Below are positions 63,450-64,000 of a stretch of 64,000 bases of DNA, one piece after another. How positions within the stretch are numbered: the stretch's first letter is position 1; each line of letters opens with the position of its first letter. The notes beneath the pieces were generated by a model. It had not been told where the DNA came from. It searched no databases and saw only the letters and a program-made list of their open reading frames with translations. The stretch comes from Nitratireductor sp. Its GTDB lineage: Bacteria > Pseudomonadota > Alphaproteobacteria > Rhizobiales > Rhizobiaceae. The DNA is taken from assembly GCA_017854535.1 (NCBI GenBank), contig JAFMHL010000021.1, positions 1 to 64,000 of the forward strand. Direction: 5' to 3'. The translations under genes were made by a program, and so were the position numbers.

Positions 63450-64000
63450 ATGGAAACACAAATGTTGATAGGCGCCGCGTTTGAAGCAGGCACCGGACAA
63501 GAAGAGAAAATCTTCAATCCAAGAACAGGCGAGGTAATATTGAACTTACCCGAAGCCTCTGATAGTCAGATTAATCGGGCGGTTGAAGCTGCTGAAAAGG
63601 CTTTCGGCAAGTGGTCCCGTACGACGCCAGCAGAACGCTCGGCTTACTTGATGAAAATTGCAGACCGGATCGAAGCCGAAGCCGATGATTTCGCTGCACT
63701 GGAAGCGCTGAATTGCGGCAAGCCTATAAATGCGGTCAAAGGAGATGAGATTCCGGCAATTGTCGATTGCTATCGTTACTACGCAGGTGCCGTGCGCAAT
63801 ATTCCAGGTGTTGCTGCCGGCGAATATCTGGAAGGTTTTACTTCCATGGTCAGGCGCGATCCAATCGGTATTGTCGGCTCAATTGCACCGTGGAATTACC
63901 CGTTGATGATGGCTGCGTGGAAGCTTGCACCGGCAATTGCTGGCGGTAACACAGTTGTTTTTAAACCATCTGAACAAACACCTTTGACGGCTATGAAGCT
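63450..64000 (+). CDS. patD: Gamma-aminobutyraldehyde dehydrogenase, 5' part (cut by window end)
   Basis: The frame opens at ATG 63450, with GAGGAG upstream, and runs through the window end; it is not in the ORF track. About 183 residues are visible, beginning METQMLIGAAFEAGTG, with FNPRTGE, EALNCGKPINAV, RRDPIGIVGSIAPWNYPLMMAAWKLAPAIAGGNTVVFKPSEQTPL, the aldehyde dehydrogenase NAD-binding core. The gene order ydcS-T-U-V-patD is that of E. coli, where the enzyme oxidises 4-aminobutanal from putrescine to GABA; a related betaine-aldehyde role cannot be excluded. Confidence 0.9.
   Translation, partial: METQMLIGAAFEAGTGQEEKIFNPRTGEVILNLPEASDSQINRAVEAAEKAFGKWSRTTPAERSAYLMKIADRIEAEADDFAALEALNCGKPINAVKGDEIPAIVDCYRYYAGAVRNIPGVAAGEYLEGFTSMVRRDPIGIVGSIAPWNYPLMMAAWKLAPAIAGGNTVVFKPSEQTPLTAMK

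Noticed and set aside
1-64000. tRNA, rRNA, CRISPR, transposase or phage features
   Set aside because: No cloverleaf with a GGTTCGA-type arm, no rRNA sequence, no regularly spaced repeats, and no mobile-element protein was found on reading both strands.

Overview
The window reads as chromosome of an alphaproteobacterium of the Hyphomicrobiales (Rhizobiales) type, probably a marine or free-living member with moderate GC (near the upper forties by eye, not computed). The signs are the split, b/b'-containing F0 ATP synthase operon (atpI-B-E-F'-F), a BacA-type SbmA transporter, the RibB with a dead GTP cyclohydrolase domain, DUF6101, YtoQ, NnrU, and the gene runs pdxH-lipoprotein-dnaJ-like, fabI-phosphatase-aroC-ribB and S49 peptidase-methyltransferase-DUF2007-polyprenyl synthase, which I recall from rhizobia. 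No rRNA, tRNA, CRISPR array, transposase, integrase or phage gene was seen.

Layout. 1-10.4 kb: pdxH, a surface lipoprotein, a CbpA-like J protein, a TadG-like protein, fabI, a histidine phosphatase whose catalytic motif lies upstream of any ATG, aroC, ribB, a VCBS protein, a histone-deacetylase-like hydrolase and xseB. 10.5-12.3 kb: a copper-chaperone module (PCuAC, SCO, a 49-residue membrane protein) plus an unknown secreted protein. 12.4-15 kb: tlyA, an RlmD-like methyltransferase, a YjbR protein and two tiny lysine-rich proteins missed by the ORF track. 15.1-17.8 kb: an acyl-CoA dehydrogenase/enoyl-CoA hydratase operon behind a perfect 16-bp palindromic operator. 17.9-26.6 kb: Sua5, an FAD-linked hydroxyacid dehydrogenase, ubiA, purD, a crotonase and small membrane proteins. 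26.6-31.2 kb: glyS and glyQ flanking YHS and CDGSH genes. 31.3-41.8 kb: an MFS carrier, SppA-like peptidase, ispB, a TPR protein, ispE, moaB, a radical SAM protein and rnhB. 41.8-48.3 kb: the F0 operon, a SleB-like hydrolase, der and a TPR membrane protein. 48.5-51.2 kb: NnrU, a DksA-like protein, BacA and an unknown. 51.3-57.6 kb: a hexuronate operon (uxaC-uxuA-uxuB) facing a crotonase-MarR-amidohydrolase operon. 57.6-58.4 kb: an AT-rich gene-free stretch. 58.4-64 kb: a LysR regulator and a ydcSTUV-patD-like operon for putrescine-type substrates, cut by the window end.

Functionally most of this is core metabolism and translation: vitamin B6, riboflavin, chorismate, purine, ubiquinone/isoprenoid (ubiA, ispB, ispE), tRNA charging and tRNA/rRNA modification. 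The accessory part is the last 13 kb, devoted to sugar acids, an acyl-CoA/amidohydrolase route and polyamines. I found no convincing new multi-gene system. The most unusual signals are (1) a duplicated, synonymously diverged copy of the glyS 5' end just upstream of glyS, forming a small ORF that overlaps the glyS start, together with a GC-rich palindromic insert inside GlyS; (2) nested hairpins and a U-tract around the rnhB start; and (3) a phosphatase gene that seems to need a non-ATG start.
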